Made by a program: the position numbers and the translations under genes
NCBI GenBank assembly: GCA_029256645.1
Contig: JAQSXM010000190.1
Span: 1-6,773, forward strand
DNA length: 6,773 nucleotides
Direction of reading: 5' to 3'
Source: Sporomusa sp.
GTDB taxonomy: Bacteria > Bacillota_C > Negativicutes > Sporomusales > Sporomusaceae
The notes under the pieces: generated by a model
Database searches by the model: none
The model's input: the letters and a program-made list of their open reading frames with translations, nothing else
What the model was told of the DNA's origin: nothing
In this document: positions 6,324 to 6,773 of the stretch, piece after piece
Layout of the letters: each line of letters opens with the position of its first letter
Numbering within the stretch: position 1 is the stretch's first letter

Positions 6324-6352
6324 TTGACGGGCGTATTGCCGAGTGATAGAAT
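6324..6352 (+). promoter_or_regulatory. Extended -10 promoter for the glycyl radical enzyme gene
   Basis: TTGACG at 6324-6329, a 17-bp spacer, and TAGAAT at 6347-6352, with TG at 6344-6345 forming an extended -10. The expected start near 6359 gives a leader of about 146 nt. The -35 block (GTATTGACGGGC, 6321-6332) matches the cooS-like promoter block at 780-791 at 11 of 12 bases. Confidence 0.65.
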
Positions 6353-6374
6353 GAACGAAAGTAGTATTCGGCAA
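6336..6374 (+). promoter_or_regulatory. Inverted repeat flanking the -10 (possible operator)
   Basis: TTGCCGA at 6336-6342 and TCGGCAA at 6368-6374 form a perfect 7-bp inverted repeat. Arm centres are 32 bp apart, close to three helical turns. One arm is between -35 and -10 and the other just after the start site, the placement expected for a repressor site. Function is inferred from position only. Confidence 0.4.
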
Positions 6375-6405
6375 ACCAGAAGCACAATAATACATAGTTA
6401 AGTAA

Positions 6406-6465
6406 TAGCTGATCAGAAATCTGAAGGCTAAGGGCGGTATTAAACCCGCACTTAGCCTTTTTTTT
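6406..6465 (+). terminator. Strong intrinsic terminator with an alternative upstream hairpin
   Basis: The terminator stem is AAGGCTAAG (6424-6432) with CTTAGCCTT (6451-6459), continued after one mismatch by GCGG (6434-6437) with CCGC (6446-6449), loop 6438-6445, and T-tract 6458-6465. It would end read-through from the larE-like operon, but it also lies 39 nt before the glycyl radical enzyme start and after that gene's own promoter. An upstream alternative hairpin uses TAGC/GCTA (6406-6409 with 6427-6430) and TCAG/CTGA (6413-6416 with 6421-6424); it would occupy most of the terminator's 5' arm, as an antiterminator does. The terminator is clear; conditional control is inference. I recognise no known riboswitch class here. 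Confidence 0.8.
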
Positions 6466-6504
6466 ATTTTAATCCGTATTGTGAAAACAAGGAGGGGGAT
6501 AACT

Positions 6505-6773
6505 ATGGCATTAGCTACTGTTTTATCACCACAGGAACAAAGGTTGAATGAAGAACTTACAGGTAATTGCAAAGCTTGTAAGCGGGAAAGGCCGTATAAG
6601 ATCTTCAATTCCTTTAAAGGGGTCCAGCCTAAGATCGACATTGAGCGGGCCAGGTTTTTTACCGAGTCCTTTAAAGAAACCGAGGGGCAGCCGTTAATTC
6701 TGCGCTGGGCCAGGGCGCTTAAGCATATTGCTGAGAATATCACCGTTTATATCGATGATGATCAGCTGTTAGC
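6505..6773 (+). CDS. Glycyl radical enzyme (pyruvate formate-lyase-like), N-terminal part
   Basis: First 89 residues of an oxygen-sensitive glycyl radical enzyme; the catalytic Cys, Glu and C-terminal radical Gly are beyond the window. The ATG at 6505 follows GGAGGGGG (6491-6498). Seen: SFKGVQPKIDIERARFFTES (36-55), then KETEGQPLILRWARALKHI (57-75) and ENITVYIDDDQL (77-88). This matches the N-terminal PFL-domain pattern, in which an arginine-rich helix (ERAR) and a 'DDQL' segment precede the glycine-rich substrate-channel loop. The N-terminal extension carries CKAC (Cys22, Cys25), not a universal family feature. From memory of family sequences, the TEGQPL and RWAxALKHIAENITVYI pattern is closest to the sulfonate-cleaving (isethionate sulfite-lyase-like) and related GREs rather than PFL or choline lyase, but this is a weak assignment. 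Such enzymes need a radical-SAM activase, expected just downstream. It has its own promoter and leader. Confidence 0.85.
   Translation, partial: MALATVLSPQEQRLNEELTGNCKACKRERPYKIFNSFKGVQPKIDIERARFFTESFKETEGQPLILRWARALKHIAENITVYIDDDQLL

Noticed and set aside
6359..6430. c-di-GMP, ZTP, fluoride or SAM riboswitch in the GRE leader
   Set aside because: I looked for their conserved cores; only short look-alikes such as GGCAAACC at 6370-6377 appear, without the partner stems.
6479..6490. Rex-type redox operator (TTGTGAA) before the GRE gene
   Set aside because: Only one half-site is present (6479-6485); the TTCACAA partner is missing and it lies downstream of the promoter and terminator.
6300..6743. 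147-residue open frame on the minus strand
   Set aside because: It overlaps the promoter, terminator and start of the clear glycyl radical enzyme gene, has no convincing ribosome site and its translation shows no recognisable domain.

Overview
The window looks like the chromosome of a strictly anaerobic bacterium, most likely a Bacillota. The evidence is a CooS-family carbon monoxide dehydrogenase scaffold, the start of a glycyl radical enzyme, strong GGAGG-type ribosome sites, a TTG start codon and compact intrinsic terminators. A Negativicutes/Sporomusaceae-type host is my guess from the gene set and cannot be proven from the sequence. All genes are on the + strand.

Layout. (1) 1-748: the C-terminal part of a PLP-dependent trans-sulfuration enzyme (cystathionine gamma-synthase/lyase or methionine gamma-lyase family), cut by the window edge. 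(2) 749-914: an intergenic region with three TATTGA repeats spaced exactly 11 bp apart, a near-consensus extended -10 promoter, and an intrinsic-terminator-like hairpin between that promoter and the next gene. (3) 915-6276: one tightly packed five-gene transcription unit (gaps of 7-23 nt): a CooS-like protein, a Tat-type lipoprotein substrate-binding protein, an ABC permease, an ABC ATPase of the nitrate/sulfonate/bicarbonate (NitT/TauT) family, and a LarE-type PP-loop sulfur transferase. (4) 6277-6504: a second regulatory region with promoter, flanking inverted repeat and a strong terminator that can form an alternative upstream hairpin. (5) 6505-6773: the first 89 residues of a glycyl radical enzyme, cut by the window edge.

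The most interesting point is the CooS-like protein. Its B- and D-cluster cysteines and most C-cluster ligands are intact (His274, Cys310, Cys461, Cys491, Cys532, plus the catalytic His105 and Lys569). However, the cysteine equivalent to Cys333 of Carboxydothermus CODH-II is Asp349, and the usual histidine proton relay after His105 appears to be lost. Such 'deviant' CooS proteins exist: C. hydrogenoformans CooS-V lacks one canonical cysteine, holds an Fe/S/O hybrid cluster and does not turn over CO. This gene is therefore probably not an ordinary CO dehydrogenase. Its operon partners, an anion/sulfonate-type importer and a sacrificial sulfur transferase, suggest a small dedicated system in which the transporter may supply the enzyme's substrate and LarE may supply sulfur for a cofactor or cluster. 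That system-level reading is inference. A sulfur theme also links the flanks: a trans-sulfuration enzyme upstream, and downstream a glycyl radical enzyme that may belong to the sulfonate-lyase-like group.
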